Shown: positions 1 to 8,555, counted from the first letter of the stretch. The stretch is DNA of 44,762 nucleotides from an uncultured Alphaproteobacteria bacterium (GCA_946613195.1 CAMOFE010000003.1:1-44762), one strand, 5' to 3'. The notes: a model not told the origin generated them from the sequence alone. Made by a program: numbers and translations.

Positions 1-53
1 CGTATCGCCGATGGTACTTTGGCTTAAGCCACGGAAGAGTAGGTCGTCGCCAG
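1..53 (+). rRNA. rrf: 5S ribosomal RNA, 3' end (truncated by window start)
   Basis: cgccgatggtact..ggcttaagcc..gaagagtaggtcgtcgccag matches the conserved 3' part of bacterial 5S rRNA. Confidence 0.85.
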
Positions 54-97
54 AGTTAAATCCAGTTTCCTCCTTCATAAAAACCGTAAAAAAACCG

Positions 98-137
98 CCG
101 CCCCGCCAACCCCTTGGTGGGGTGGATTCTTTTTATA
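98..137 (+). terminator. intrinsic terminator after 5S rRNA
   Basis: ccccgccaa-cccc-ttggtgggg stem followed by a T-rich tract. Confidence 0.6.
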
Positions 138-148
138 TCGTGATTTTA

Positions 149-176
149 TTGACAATTATTATGAATGTGATACATT
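149..176 (+). promoter_or_regulatory. sigma70-type promoter, TTGACA-16-TACATT
   Basis: TTGACA at 149-154, TACATT at 171-176, upstream of the 209 ORF. Confidence 0.45.
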
Positions 177-208
177 AATATTAGGCATAAGAAACCAAGG
201 AGGTTATT

Positions 209-433
209 ATGGCTGTTCCATCATGCGATTATTTTGATGATGAATACGGTTCTTTTGACGGTGATTCTGGTGCAGTGTTGGCTGTATTAGTATGCGCGGT
301 GCTTCTTGCCATTGGTGTGCATCAAGTTGTCAAACATTGTAAAGATGGTGAACGTGCATTAAAACAAACACTTTATGATAGTACAACCGTAAACAAGAAA
401 ATTAATGACACAATTTATGTCAAAACAAGATAA
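209..433 (+). CDS. hypothetical small single-TM protein
   Basis: ORF with SD (aaggagg) and hydrophobic stretch VLAVLVCAVLLAIGV. Confidence 0.6.
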   Translation: MAVPSCDYFDDEYGSFDGDSGAVLAVLVCAVLLAIGVHQVVKHCKDGERALKQTLYDSTTVNKKINDTIYVKTR

Positions 434-492
434 ACAAAGCATCACTGTTTGGTGATGTTTTTTTATAAAACCAAAAACAAAAGGGGTAAAAA

Positions 493-828
493 ATGCCGTA
501 TGAATATGATGAATTAGATGAAATGTGGAATAGTATGCCAAAAAAACCGTCCTTTTGGGAGTTTATGCTGGCATTGTTGGAAGTATCTGCCGTGTGTGTG
601 GCATTTGGTGTTGTGATTGTCTTGGTTGACGAGGCAACTTGTGCAATTGAAAACCGACGTGCACAAAATAAAGAAATTCGCAATTACAAAAACAGTTTGC
701 CGAATTATAATGATTCAATTAAAAACGCGACAGATACTGTTCAATATCAAGATTATGTAAAGAAACGCGTACAAATTGAACAAAGGTTGAAACAATTCAA
801 GGACAGTGTTCGCAGTAAAAGCAAATAA
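493..828 (+). CDS. hypothetical membrane-anchored protein with coiled-coil-like C-terminus
   Basis: ORF with upstream purine-rich SD (aaaaggggt), one TM segment, charged C-terminal region. Confidence 0.6.
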   Translation: MPYEYDELDEMWNSMPKKPSFWEFMLALLEVSAVCVAFGVVIVLVDEATCAIENRRAQNKEIRNYKNSLPNYNDSIKNATDTVQYQDYVKKRVQIEQRLKQFKDSVRSKSK

Positions 829-887
829 TAGTTGACAAACGGTTAATGTGTGCTATTGTTGCGATTGTAACAAAGAGGTTTGTAATT

Positions 888-1166
888 ATGTATAAAAATT
901 TAACAGTTGAACAAAACAATAGATTGCAACGCGTTTTAGATAAAAAGTTTATGTGTTCATTCAGATTTGTCGCTGATAATTCTATATCTTGCAATAATGT
1001 TGTGATTAGTCGCAGCATTACATCGGGTAAAGTTTGGGTAGAAATAGATGACACAGAAATTGATTTAATGCCGACAGATTTGCGTATGGCTGATGCAATT
1101 TTTGCATATAAAATCGCAGAAAAAGCATTGCGTGCACATCGCACCAATCGTGGCAAAACAAAATAA
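888..1166 (+). CDS. hypothetical 92-aa protein; candidate antitoxin partner of the downstream zeta-like kinase
   Basis: ATG 888 preceded by SD aaagagg; 11 bp before the next ORF; TTGACA-16-TATTGT promoter upstream (832 onward). Confidence 0.6.
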   Translation: MYKNLTVEQNNRLQRVLDKKFMCSFRFVADNSISCNNVVISRSITSGKVWVEIDDTEIDLMPTDLRMADAIFAYKIAEKALRAHRTNRGKTK

Positions 1167-1177
1167 AAATTTTTACT

Positions 1178-1852
1178 GTGTATAAAGAAAATATTTTTTA
1201 TCTAATTGGTGGCGCCAACGGCAGTGGTAAAACCACGTTGGGTCGTGAATTGATTTCAGAAAATCCAGATTTAGAGTTCTTAAATGCTGACGAAATTGCA
1301 TCTGCCGAAGGTGTAAATAGTTTACGGGCAGGTTCAATATTATTTAAGCGTTTGGAAAATGTTTTTTCTGAATCAAAATCTTTCGTTTTAGAAACAACAT
1401 TATCTGGCAAATTTCACAATAAAGTGATTAAACGCGCCCACGATATGAATTATAAAGTTGTTTTTGCGTATGTAATGCTGTCTTCGGTGGAACAGAATCT
1501 GGCACGCGTACGTCAGCGTGTAGCAATGGGTGGTCATGATGTTCCTGAAAAAATTATTCGTCGTAGATATCAAAAAAGTATATTGAATTTTGAGGATGTT
1601 TATAAACAATCGGATAATTGGACATTGTATTATAATGGCGACAAAACACCAGAATTAATCGCGTGTGGTGTGCGCGATAAAATAAACATTGTAAATGGCA
1701 CACATTACAAGATTTATATGGATGCTCGTGATAAATGTATATCGGATAATTTAATGCGATTGGCTGGGTGTGGCGCATCCAGGGCGCAACAAGCGGCAAA
1801 TGTAGCATCAATACCTGTTGTATATGCAAGAACACAAGAGGTACAAAAATAA
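1178..1852 (+). CDS. zeta-toxin / COG4185-like P-loop kinase
   Basis: GGANGSGKTT Walker A, NADEIA, ETTLSGK, and GGHDVPEKIIRRRYQKS typical of the zeta-toxin-like family. Confidence 0.8.
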   Translation: MYKENIFYLIGGANGSGKTTLGRELISENPDLEFLNADEIASAEGVNSLRAGSILFKRLENVFSESKSFVLETTLSGKFHNKVIKRAHDMNYKVVFAYVMLSSVEQNLARVRQRVAMGGHDVPEKIIRRRYQKSILNFEDVYKQSDNWTLYYNGDKTPELIACGVRDKINIVNGTHYKIYMDARDKCISDNLMRLAGCGASRAQQAANVASIPVVYARTQEVQK

Positions 1853-1880
1853 AAAGTCTGGCAATCGCCAGATTTTTTAT

Positions 1881-1909
1881 TTGCAGACCTAAAATTTGTG
1901 TGATATAAA
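1881..1909 (+). promoter_or_regulatory. promoter TTGCAG-17-TATAAA placed 9 nt before the ATG of the next ORF
   Basis: hexamers at 1881-1886 and 1904-1909; ATG at 1919; no SD. Confidence 0.45.
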
Positions 1910-1918
1910 ATCGGCATA

Positions 1919-2566
1919 ATGAATACGACAGAATTACAAATTGAATCAATTTTATGCCAAATGTCGCGCATATGGCGTACAGCGATTGGTCCACGTCGTC
2001 GTCGTGATTATATGCGTGAAAAAGGTGTGTCTGGTATTGACTGGCGTTTTTCACTGAATCCAGATAATATAATTGAACAACATATTCCATCGCGTGTTGC
2101 GGGCAGTGTCGGCATCGCCAAGGTTTTTTGTAAATTTGCACATGATGCGGGTCTGGATTGTTCTGTTATGTGTGTCCCAGACTATCAAGATTGGATTGCT
2201 GCGCACGATGGCGAAGAAAATATTATTCATGGGCGTGCGCTGATTGTGATAGAGGTTGATGGTTGTGCGCGGGTGTTGAATCCAGGACGCAATCATTTGT
2301 CTTTCTTGGATTGTAATGTTGTATCTGTGGGGCGCATGATAAATTTACCTGGACCATATATGCCGTGCCCAATAACTGCGATAATTCCACGGGATGAATT
2401 TATATCTGTTGATACATACCAAAAATTGCGAAATTTATATGTCAGTGGCGATATAAAAAAATCAGAATTTTTATTGCAACCTGATAAATTTGTTATAGAA
2501 TATCCACGGCGGAATGTAGGATTAAGTAAACGCAAACGCAGACAAAAACAAAGGCAACAAATATGA
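1919..2566 (+). CDS. transglutaminase-like fold paralog with degenerate catalytic positions
   Basis: collinear with the 42674 ORF (GPR.R.DYM.E.GVSG.DW.F.L..D.I); Ser63/Arg106/Asn121 occupy the Cys60/His103/Asp118 positions of that paralog. Confidence 0.65.
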   Translation: MNTTELQIESILCQMSRIWRTAIGPRRRRDYMREKGVSGIDWRFSLNPDNIIEQHIPSRVAGSVGIAKVFCKFAHDAGLDCSVMCVPDYQDWIAAHDGEENIIHGRALIVIEVDGCARVLNPGRNHLSFLDCNVVSVGRMINLPGPYMPCPITAIIPRDEFISVDTYQKLRNLYVSGDIKKSEFLLQPDKFVIEYPRRNVGLSKRKRRQKQRQQI

Positions 2567-2946
2567 AAAAAACAATTTTTGCTGTAATCTTGGGTTTGTG
2601 CGGAACATGCGCATCCGCAGATTACTATGAAACATATCACGATAATTGCGATCCTGAATCTATGCATGCCGCATTAGAACAGGCGGTCGCCACAGGTCGT
2701 GCAGTTATAACTGTTGTAAAATGTGATGAATCCGCAATGGCGCAACGTCCTGCATCAATGGCTGTGCGTCCGGTTCGTATGATGCCGGCACCACGTGCGG
2801 TAAATTCTGATTGTGGGTTTGAACAGGTTGTTAATCGCGAATATTTTGTTCGTGAAACAGTTCAACAATATCGCCCAGTGGTCAGTTATGTTCCATCTGG
2901 CACATATGTCAGAACGCGTCCAGCATGCGATGAATGTGGAATGTAA
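2563..2946 (+). CDS. exported hypothetical protein
   Basis: signal peptide MKKTIFAVILGLCGTCASA; ATGA overlap with the preceding ORF. Confidence 0.65.
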   Translation: MKKTIFAVILGLCGTCASADYYETYHDNCDPESMHAALEQAVATGRAVITVVKCDESAMAQRPASMAVRPVRMMPAPRAVNSDCGFEQVVNREYFVRETVQQYRPVVSYVPSGTYVRTRPACDECGM

Positions 2947-2947
2947 T

Positions 2948-2976
2948 TTAACGCGGGGATTTCCCCGCGTTTTTAT
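2948..2976 (+). terminator. intrinsic terminator
   Basis: aacgcgggga-ttt-ccccgcgtttttatt. Confidence 0.8.
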
Positions 2977-3040
2977 TCTTGTTGCGAGAAATAGTAAAAA
3001 AATGATAATATATGCATCATTATTATTTAGGTGCATATAA

Positions 3041-3529
3041 ATGCGAAATAAAGATTCTTGTATTGGTTCAATGGTTTTGGGGTTGCATGATGCGATGGTG
3101 TCTGCGCTGGGGCTGATAACGGGTTTAACGGTTGCAATGGCAGACAGATATACAATAGTTTTGACCGTTTTAATCGCATCTATTACATCTGCGTTTTCAA
3201 TGACTGCATCACAATATTTGGCAGAAAAAGCGAATGGTAATATTCGTATTGCGTTGCGTTCTGGGGCGTGTACAGGTGTTGCGTACATTGTTACTGCAAT
3301 GTTGCAGACATTGCCATTTATTGTATTAACTGATAATTTAATTGCACTATATTCAACATATGCGATATCTGTTTTGATAATATTAATTTTTAATTATGTA
3401 AAATCGCGTATATTATCCCAAGATTTTATATCTGGTTTCGTAGAAATGTTAATAATTTGCACAGGTGTATCTGTCGCGGCGTTTGTTATTGGTTTGCTAG
3501 CCCAGATTTGGTTTGGTGTAGCGATATAA
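3041..3529 (+). CDS. VIT1/CCC1-family membrane transporter-like protein (short form)
   Basis: GLHDAMVSALGLITGLTVA and SMTASQYLAEKA resemble VIT1/CCC1 motifs; multiple TM segments. Confidence 0.65.
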   Translation: MRNKDSCIGSMVLGLHDAMVSALGLITGLTVAMADRYTIVLTVLIASITSAFSMTASQYLAEKANGNIRIALRSGACTGVAYIVTAMLQTLPFIVLTDNLIALYSTYAISVLIILIFNYVKSRILSQDFISGFVEMLIICTGVSVAAFVIGLLAQIWFGVAI

Positions 3530-3626
3530 TAAAAAGCATGTTTTTATAACTTTTTTCTTGATTTTTTTAGCCTTTTTTTTCATAGTCAACACGCCTTTTC
3601 AATTACATATTCTAAAAGGAGAATAA

Positions 3627-6287
3627 ATGACGAATAAATGGGTATATACTTTTGGTAATGGCGCGGCCGAAGGGCGTGCTGATATGCGTAACTTGCTGGG
3701 GGGCAAAGGTGCCAACCTGGCGGAAATGAACTTGGTCGGATTGCCGGTGCCTGCGGGATTCACGGTTACGACCGAGGTTTGTACATATTACTATGATAAC
3801 AATCAAACATATCCATCAGATTTGATGGACCAGGTAAAGTCTGGTATTGCACATATTGAAAACATAATGGGCAAAAAATTTGCAGATTTAGAAAACCCAT
3901 TGTTAGTATCTGTGCGTTCTGGGGCACGTGTTTCAATGCCTGGGATGATGGATACTGTTCTGAATTTGGGATTGAATGACGAAACGGTTAAGGCATTGGC
4001 GCGGCATTCTGGGAACGAACGGTTTGCATATGATTCATATCGTCGCTTTATCATGATGTTTTCTGATGTTGTGTTGGGCGCAGATATTGATTTGTTTGAG
4101 CATACCTTGGAACGCATGAAAGAAGAAAAAGGTGCCAAAGTTGATACAGATTTAACCGCAGATGACCTGAAAGAACTGGTTGAAAAGTTCAAGGAAATCG
4201 GTGTGAAAATCGGCAAGGTATTCCCCCAAGATCCATGGGAACAGTTGAAACTGGGGATTGGTGCAGTATTCGGTTCGTGGATGAGCAAAAAGGCCATCAC
4301 ATATCGTAAGTTAAACAATATCCCAGGTGATTGGGGTACGGCTGTAAACGTCCAGGCGATGGTGTTTGGTAATTCTGGGGACGACAGCGCAACAGGTGTA
4401 TGTTTTTCGCGCGACCCGGCCACAGGTGAAAATAAATATTATGGTGAATACTTGATTAACGCCCAAGGCGAAGATGTTGTGGCAGGTATTCGTACCCCCC
4501 AACCAATGAGCAAGGATGATTCCGGTCGTTTGTCCCTGGAAGAAGCAATGCCCGCGGTGTACAAAGAACTGTGTGATGTTCGTGAAAAACTGGAACAGCA
4601 TTACAAAGATATGCAGGATATGGAATTCACCATTGAACATGGAAAACTGTGGATGTTGCAGTGCAGAAACGGTAAACGTACTGCGGCGGCGGCTGTTCGT
4701 ATGGCGGTTGAAATGGTTGGCGAAGGATTATTGACCAAAGAAGAAGCGATTCTGCGTGTTGGTGCCGATCAATTAAATCACTTGTTGCATCCAATGTTGG
4801 ACCCAAAGGCAGAAAAGAAAGTAATTGCAACTGGTCTGCCGGCATCCCCGGGTGCCGCTGTGGGTCAGGCGGTCTTTAACGCAGATGATGCAGAAAAATG
4901 GGCGGCGGATGGTAAAAAAGTTATGTTAATCCGTGTTGAAACATCGCCCGAAGATATTGCAGGTATGAACGCTGCCCAAGGTGTTATTACCGCCCGCGGT
5001 GGAATGACATCGCATGCGGCTGTTGTGGCGCGCGGTATGGGAACCCCATGTGTATCCGGCAGCCCAGATATCAAAATAGACTATGAATCAAAAACATTAA
5101 AAACAACATCTGGCGTTGTTATTCACGAAGGTGATTGGGTTTCTATTGATGGCGGACGCGGCGAAATTATTGAAGGCCGGGTTCCAACAGTATCTGTGGA
5201 AATGACAGGTAACTTTGGTACATTGATGAAATGGGTTGATGAAATCAAAACATTAACGGTCAAGGCAAATGCTGAAACACCAAAAGATGCAAAACAAGCA
5301 CGTGATTTTGGTGCCGAAGGTATCGGTTTGGCGCGTACAGAACATATGTTCTTTGACCCATCGCGTATCCAAGATATGAGAGAGATGATTCTGGCCGATG
5401 ACGAAGCAGGGCGCAGGGCAGCCTTGGCAAAACTGTTGCCATATCAACAGGCGGACTTTGTTGAACTGTTCAAGATTATGGATGGGTTGCCAGTTACAAT
5501 TCGTTTGATTGACCCACCGTTACATGAATTCTTGCCACATACCGAAGAAGATATTGCATTGTTGGCAAAACATATCGGTAAAACGGTTGAATTTGTGAAA
5601 TCGCGCAGCGAAGCCTTAAAAGAACAAAACCCGATGTTGGGTCATCGTGGTTGCCGTCTGGCAATTACATATCCAGAAATTTGCGAAATGCAAACACGTG
5701 CAATTTTGTCGGCGGCACTGGAATGCAAGGCAGCAGGTGTTCGCGTGATTCCAGAAATAGAAGTTCCATTGGTTGGTTCTAAACGCGAAGTTGACATTGT
5801 GAAATCAGTTATTGATGCAACTGCGGAAAGCCTGTTCGCAGAAAAAGGCACACGTATTGATTACACTGTTGGTTCAATGATTGAATTGCCACGTGCAGCA
5901 TTGCTGGCAAATGAAATCGCAGAATCTTGTGAATTCTTTGAGTTTGGTACAAACGACCTGACCCAGACAACATTGGGTATGTCGCGTGATGATACTGGCG
6001 CAATCTTGGATGAATATCGTGCGCGTGGCGTTTATGTCGCAGACCCATTTGCATCTGTGGATCAGTTGGGTGTTGGGCTTTTGATACAAGATGCTGTTGA
6101 AAAAGCGCGTCGTGTCAAAGGCGATAAAATCCACTTGGGTGTTTGTGGTGAACACGGTGGCGACCCTGCATCTATTGAATTTTTCCACAAGACTGGATTT
6201 AATTCTGTATCATGCAGTCCGTATCGCGTGCCAATCGCGCGTCTGGCGGCGGCCCAGGCGGCGGTTAAATTCCCACGCAAGAAATAA
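3627..6287 (+). CDS. ppdK: pyruvate, phosphate dikinase
   Basis: 886 aa; LLGGKGANLAEM, TARGGMTSHAAVVARGMG and CGEHGGDPASIEFFH motifs. Confidence 0.97.
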   Translation: MTNKWVYTFGNGAAEGRADMRNLLGGKGANLAEMNLVGLPVPAGFTVTTEVCTYYYDNNQTYPSDLMDQVKSGIAHIENIMGKKFADLENPLLVSVRSGARVSMPGMMDTVLNLGLNDETVKALARHSGNERFAYDSYRRFIMMFSDVVLGADIDLFEHTLERMKEEKGAKVDTDLTADDLKELVEKFKEIGVKIGKVFPQDPWEQLKLGIGAVFGSWMSKKAITYRKLNNIPGDWGTAVNVQAMVFGNSGDDSATGVCFSRDPATGENKYYGEYLINAQGEDVVAGIRTPQPMSKDDSGRLSLEEAMPAVYKELCDVREKLEQHYKDMQDMEFTIEHGKLWMLQCRNGKRTAAAAVRMAVEMVGEGLLTKEEAILRVGADQLNHLLHPMLDPKAEKKVIATGLPASPGAAVGQAVFNADDAEKWAADGKKVMLIRVETSPEDIAGMNAAQGVITARGGMTSHAAVVARGMGTPCVSGSPDIKIDYESKTLKTTSGVVIHEGDWVSIDGGRGEIIEGRVPTVSVEMTGNFGTLMKWVDEIKTLTVKANAETPKDAKQARDFGAEGIGLARTEHMFFDPSRIQDMREMILADDEAGRRAALAKLLPYQQADFVELFKIMDGLPVTIRLIDPPLHEFLPHTEEDIALLAKHIGKTVEFVKSRSEALKEQNPMLGHRGCRLAITYPEICEMQTRAILSAALECKAAGVRVIPEIEVPLVGSKREVDIVKSVIDATAESLFAEKGTRIDYTVGSMIELPRAALLANEIAESCEFFEFGTNDLTQTTLGMSRDDTGAILDEYRARGVYVADPFASVDQLGVGLLIQDAVEKARRVKGDKIHLGVCGEHGGDPASIEFFHKTGFNSVSCSPYRVPIARLAAAQAAVKFPRKK

Positions 6288-6315
6288 AAAAACGCGCCAT
6301 TGGCGCGTTTTTTTA
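6287..6315. terminator. intrinsic terminator, probably bidirectional
   Basis: aaaaaacgcgccattggcgcgttttttt. Confidence 0.8.
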
Positions 6316-6546
6316 GTGAATCAACGCTTTTAATGGACGGCGCGTAAAGTCAATAAAGCAAATTAATTGAAACACCGTTGGTGTAATTTTTCCATTAATT
6401 AATTTATAATAATCAGGTTCATCTATGCCCAACGTGTTGCACATAATATATACCGGAATATTCAATTCTTGGCGAATTAGTTCTATTTCGCGTCCGATTG
6501 CGTGGCGGTGGCGAAATAAATCATATGTTTCATTTTTGTTAGACAT
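6313..6546 (-). CDS. small putative HTH (XRE-like) protein
   Basis: 78-aa ORF (MSNKNETYDLFRHRHAIGREIELIRQELNIPVYIMCNTLGIDEPDYYKLINGK..), weak HTH pattern. Confidence 0.5.
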   Translation of the reverse strand: MSNKNETYDLFRHRHAIGREIELIRQELNIPVYIMCNTLGIDEPDYYKLINGKITPTVFQLICFIDFTRRPLKALIH

Positions 6547-6570
6547 CATTAACCCCCGACTGTTTTAACA

Positions 6571-6754
6571 AACAAAAAACCATCGGAATAAATTCAGATG
6601 GTTGGAGTTAGTCAACAATCACACATTGCTGTGCCTTATTCAATATATTCGGCACCCTCCAACCAAAGCGTTGGATTTTTTTATACGTGTCCCCGTGTCT
6701 GCGGGGACACAGTGTGATGGATTGGCTAAATCCAACAACGACAACCGTCGTTGC
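6571..6754 (-). ncRNA. structured RNA: 6S-like small RNA or attenuator/riboswitch-type leader (candidate)
   Basis: minus-strand TTGAAT-17-TATAAT promoter (6790-6785, 6767-6762), several perfect stems, terminal hairpin aaccatc/gatggtt (6578-6584/6597-6603) followed by T6. Confidence 0.6.
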
Positions 6755-6761
6755 AAATGTT

Positions 6762-6790
6762 ATTATATTACACATAATAAAAAAATTCAA
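6762..6790 (-). promoter_or_regulatory. strong sigma70-like promoter for the structured RNA
   Basis: revcomp reads TTGAAT-17 nt-TATAAT. Confidence 0.6.
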
Positions 6791-6866
6791 TCTGAAATAA
6801 TTATTTGTTGACAAATAAATATATTGGGTTAAACTTTGCTGGTCTAGTAACCACAGGGGGCAGATA

Positions 6867-7172
6867 ATGAGAAAGTTGAATGTTGTTCATAATGCGCTGG
6901 TGTTTCGTGAAACACGCAATCGGGGTCAATATAGATGCAGTTTTGTTACATCTAAACATTGTCCATTAAATATGGATAATTGTTGTTGCCGCGAAGATGT
7001 TGGTGTATGCACACGTTCTGGGAAAAAGGGGGCTGAGGCATGTATTTGCCGTATCGGTGGTAAATTATCAACAAATGATGTGAAAGAATGGTCTGGGGTT
7101 ATATTAAATAAATTTGGCGGACATGTAATGTTAAACGCGCTGGTAAAAATGTTGAATTCGCGTAAACGTTAA
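6867..7172 (+). CDS. hypothetical cysteine-rich small protein
   Basis: 101-aa ORF with CPLNMDNCCCREDVGVC; SD ggggg; TTGACA-16-TAAACT upstream. Confidence 0.55.
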   Translation: MRKLNVVHNALVFRETRNRGQYRCSFVTSKHCPLNMDNCCCREDVGVCTRSGKKGAEACICRIGGKLSTNDVKEWSGVILNKFGGHVMLNALVKMLNSRKR

Positions 7173-7723
7173 AAACTGTAATTCACAGATAAACCCAAAA
7201 AGTTAAAACCGTGGTTTGTTTTTGTTAAATCCCCGTTGGAAAAGTGAATTGTAAATAATTCTGCGCGCCAATGGGGACTTATCTTTTTCCCAACAAACAA
7301 TTTTTCACCAAAGAATAGACGACTGGAAACCCATCGGTCGTGGTTGTCCCGATAATATGGACCAATGCCCGCCCCCAAATAAAACCCAGAATATTTTATC
7401 AGTGCAACATCCCACGATGCCCCCACCCCAAAAAACGACAGCCCACGTGCAGAATCGTGCGCGATATTTTGCATAACACTGACATTTACGCGTGCGGGCA
7501 ATCTTAGAACATCTGTTGGTTGGGAATATGTCGCTATTAAAAAAGTCATTGGACCAAAATCCCAATCGCCGGGGTAAACCAGGTGCAACAGTGAACCCTT
7601 GCCTGTGCCGTTCGCCACAGATAGCGATACAGAATTAATATGCCCATCGCCAAACATTGGGTTTTCTGCGGCGTGTGCAGTAATTGCGCACATAAAAACG
7701 AACAGAAATGTAATTTTTTTCAT
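7169..7723 (-). CDS. PagL-like lipid A 3-O-deacylase, exported beta-barrel
   Basis: signal peptide MKKITFLFVFMCAITAHAA; C-terminal HFSNGDLTKTNHGFNFLGLSVNYSF; start at internal Met. Confidence 0.7.
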   Translation of the reverse strand: MKKITFLFVFMCAITAHAAENPMFGDGHINSVSLSVANGTGKGSLLHLVYPGDWDFGPMTFLIATYSQPTDVLRLPARVNVSVMQNIAHDSARGLSFFGVGASWDVALIKYSGFYLGAGIGPYYRDNHDRWVSSRLFFGEKLFVGKKISPHWRAELFTIHFSNGDLTKTNHGFNFLGLSVNYSF

Positions 7724-7837
7724 AAGGCTTATTTTATCATATTTTTCCGTGATTTTATAATAAAAATCATTGACGGCGTGATGCACAAATTCTATTATGC
7801 AGATGTTTAACAACCAAAAACAAAAAAGGGGAATATC

Positions 7838-8338
7838 ATGAAAAAAACAGTTTTGGTCAGTTTAATTGGAATTATGGCGGTCAGTGCCGCAAACGCTGGA
7901 TTCTGGTCGCGGTTGGGCTTTGGTAAAAGCGCGGAACCACAAACACTGGAACAGGCGTGCAACAAAGACGATATTACTGCGATTTGTCCAGAAATTGCGC
8001 TGGGTGAAAAAACATTGGTACAATGCTTGTCTGAAAATATATCCAGTTTGTCTAAAAAATGTGCAAATTATGTAAAGAAATCTGTATCCGATGGTGTCGC
8101 AGATGCCAAAGAAAAAGCTGCAGAAGCCAAGGCAGAATGGCAGGCGAAAAAAGAAGAATTAGCCGCCGCCAAGGCAGAAAGACAGGCAGAACGTGCCGCA
8201 GAAAAAGAAGCACGCAAAGCGGAAATTGCAGAAAAGAAAGCCCAGGTTAAAGCCGCTGGTAAAGATGTTGCCGACAGTGCAAAGCAAACAGGCAAAGACT
8301 TAAAAGAAACAGCAGATTCAATGAAAAACTTGTTCTAA
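7838..8338 (+). CDS. exported protein with Cys motif and long Ala/Lys/Glu helix
   Basis: signal peptide MKKTVLVSLIGIMAVSAANA; charged coiled-coil EAKAEWQAKKEELAAAKAERQAERAAEKEARKAE. Confidence 0.7.
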   Translation: MKKTVLVSLIGIMAVSAANAGFWSRLGFGKSAEPQTLEQACNKDDITAICPEIALGEKTLVQCLSENISSLSKKCANYVKKSVSDGVADAKEKAAEAKAEWQAKKEELAAAKAERQAERAAEKEARKAEIAEKKAQVKAAGKDVADSAKQTGKDLKETADSMKNLF

Positions 8339-8366
8339 AAAAAATCGGCATCTGCCGTTTTTTTTA
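8339..8366 (+). terminator. intrinsic terminator
   Basis: aaaatcggca-tc-tgccgtttttttt. Confidence 0.7.
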
Positions 8367-8478
8367 AGTGAATAGTGAATAGTGAACAGTGAATAGTGTT
8401 TGTGCGCCGACATTCTGTCGGCGCAACATTAATTAATGCGCCCGCACAATTTGTGCGGGCATTCATCCATTATTCACT
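8367..8478. repeat. composite repeat: heptamer tandem (agtgaat), two perfect GC-rich hairpins, inverted heptamer copy
   Basis: agtgaat x4.5 at 8367-8398; tgcgccgaca-ttc-tgtcggcgca 8403-8425; gcccgcacaa-t-ttgtgcgggc 8440-8460; tattcact 8471-8478. Confidence 0.75.
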
Positions 8479-8555
8479 AACTCTCACTTTTCCTGTTTAC
8501 AAAAATGCGCAATATGTGATATAATTAATCAGAATATATTTATAGGAGAGGTTTT

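Noticed and set aside
1554-2141. 195-aa minus ORF
   Set aside because: Antisense to the zeta-like kinase and the 1919 gene, His/Tyr-rich low-quality composition.
2755-3288. 177-aa minus ORF
   Set aside because: Spans the terminator at 2948 and lies antisense to two supported genes; no recognisable domain.
6602-6814. Short ORFs on both strands (6602-6811 plus, 6608-6814 minus)
   Set aside because: They lie within the structured RNA region, have no SD, and the stems explain the sequence better.
8367-8398. Tandem agtgaat repeats considered as CRISPR
   Set aside because: 7-nt contiguous units with no spacers.
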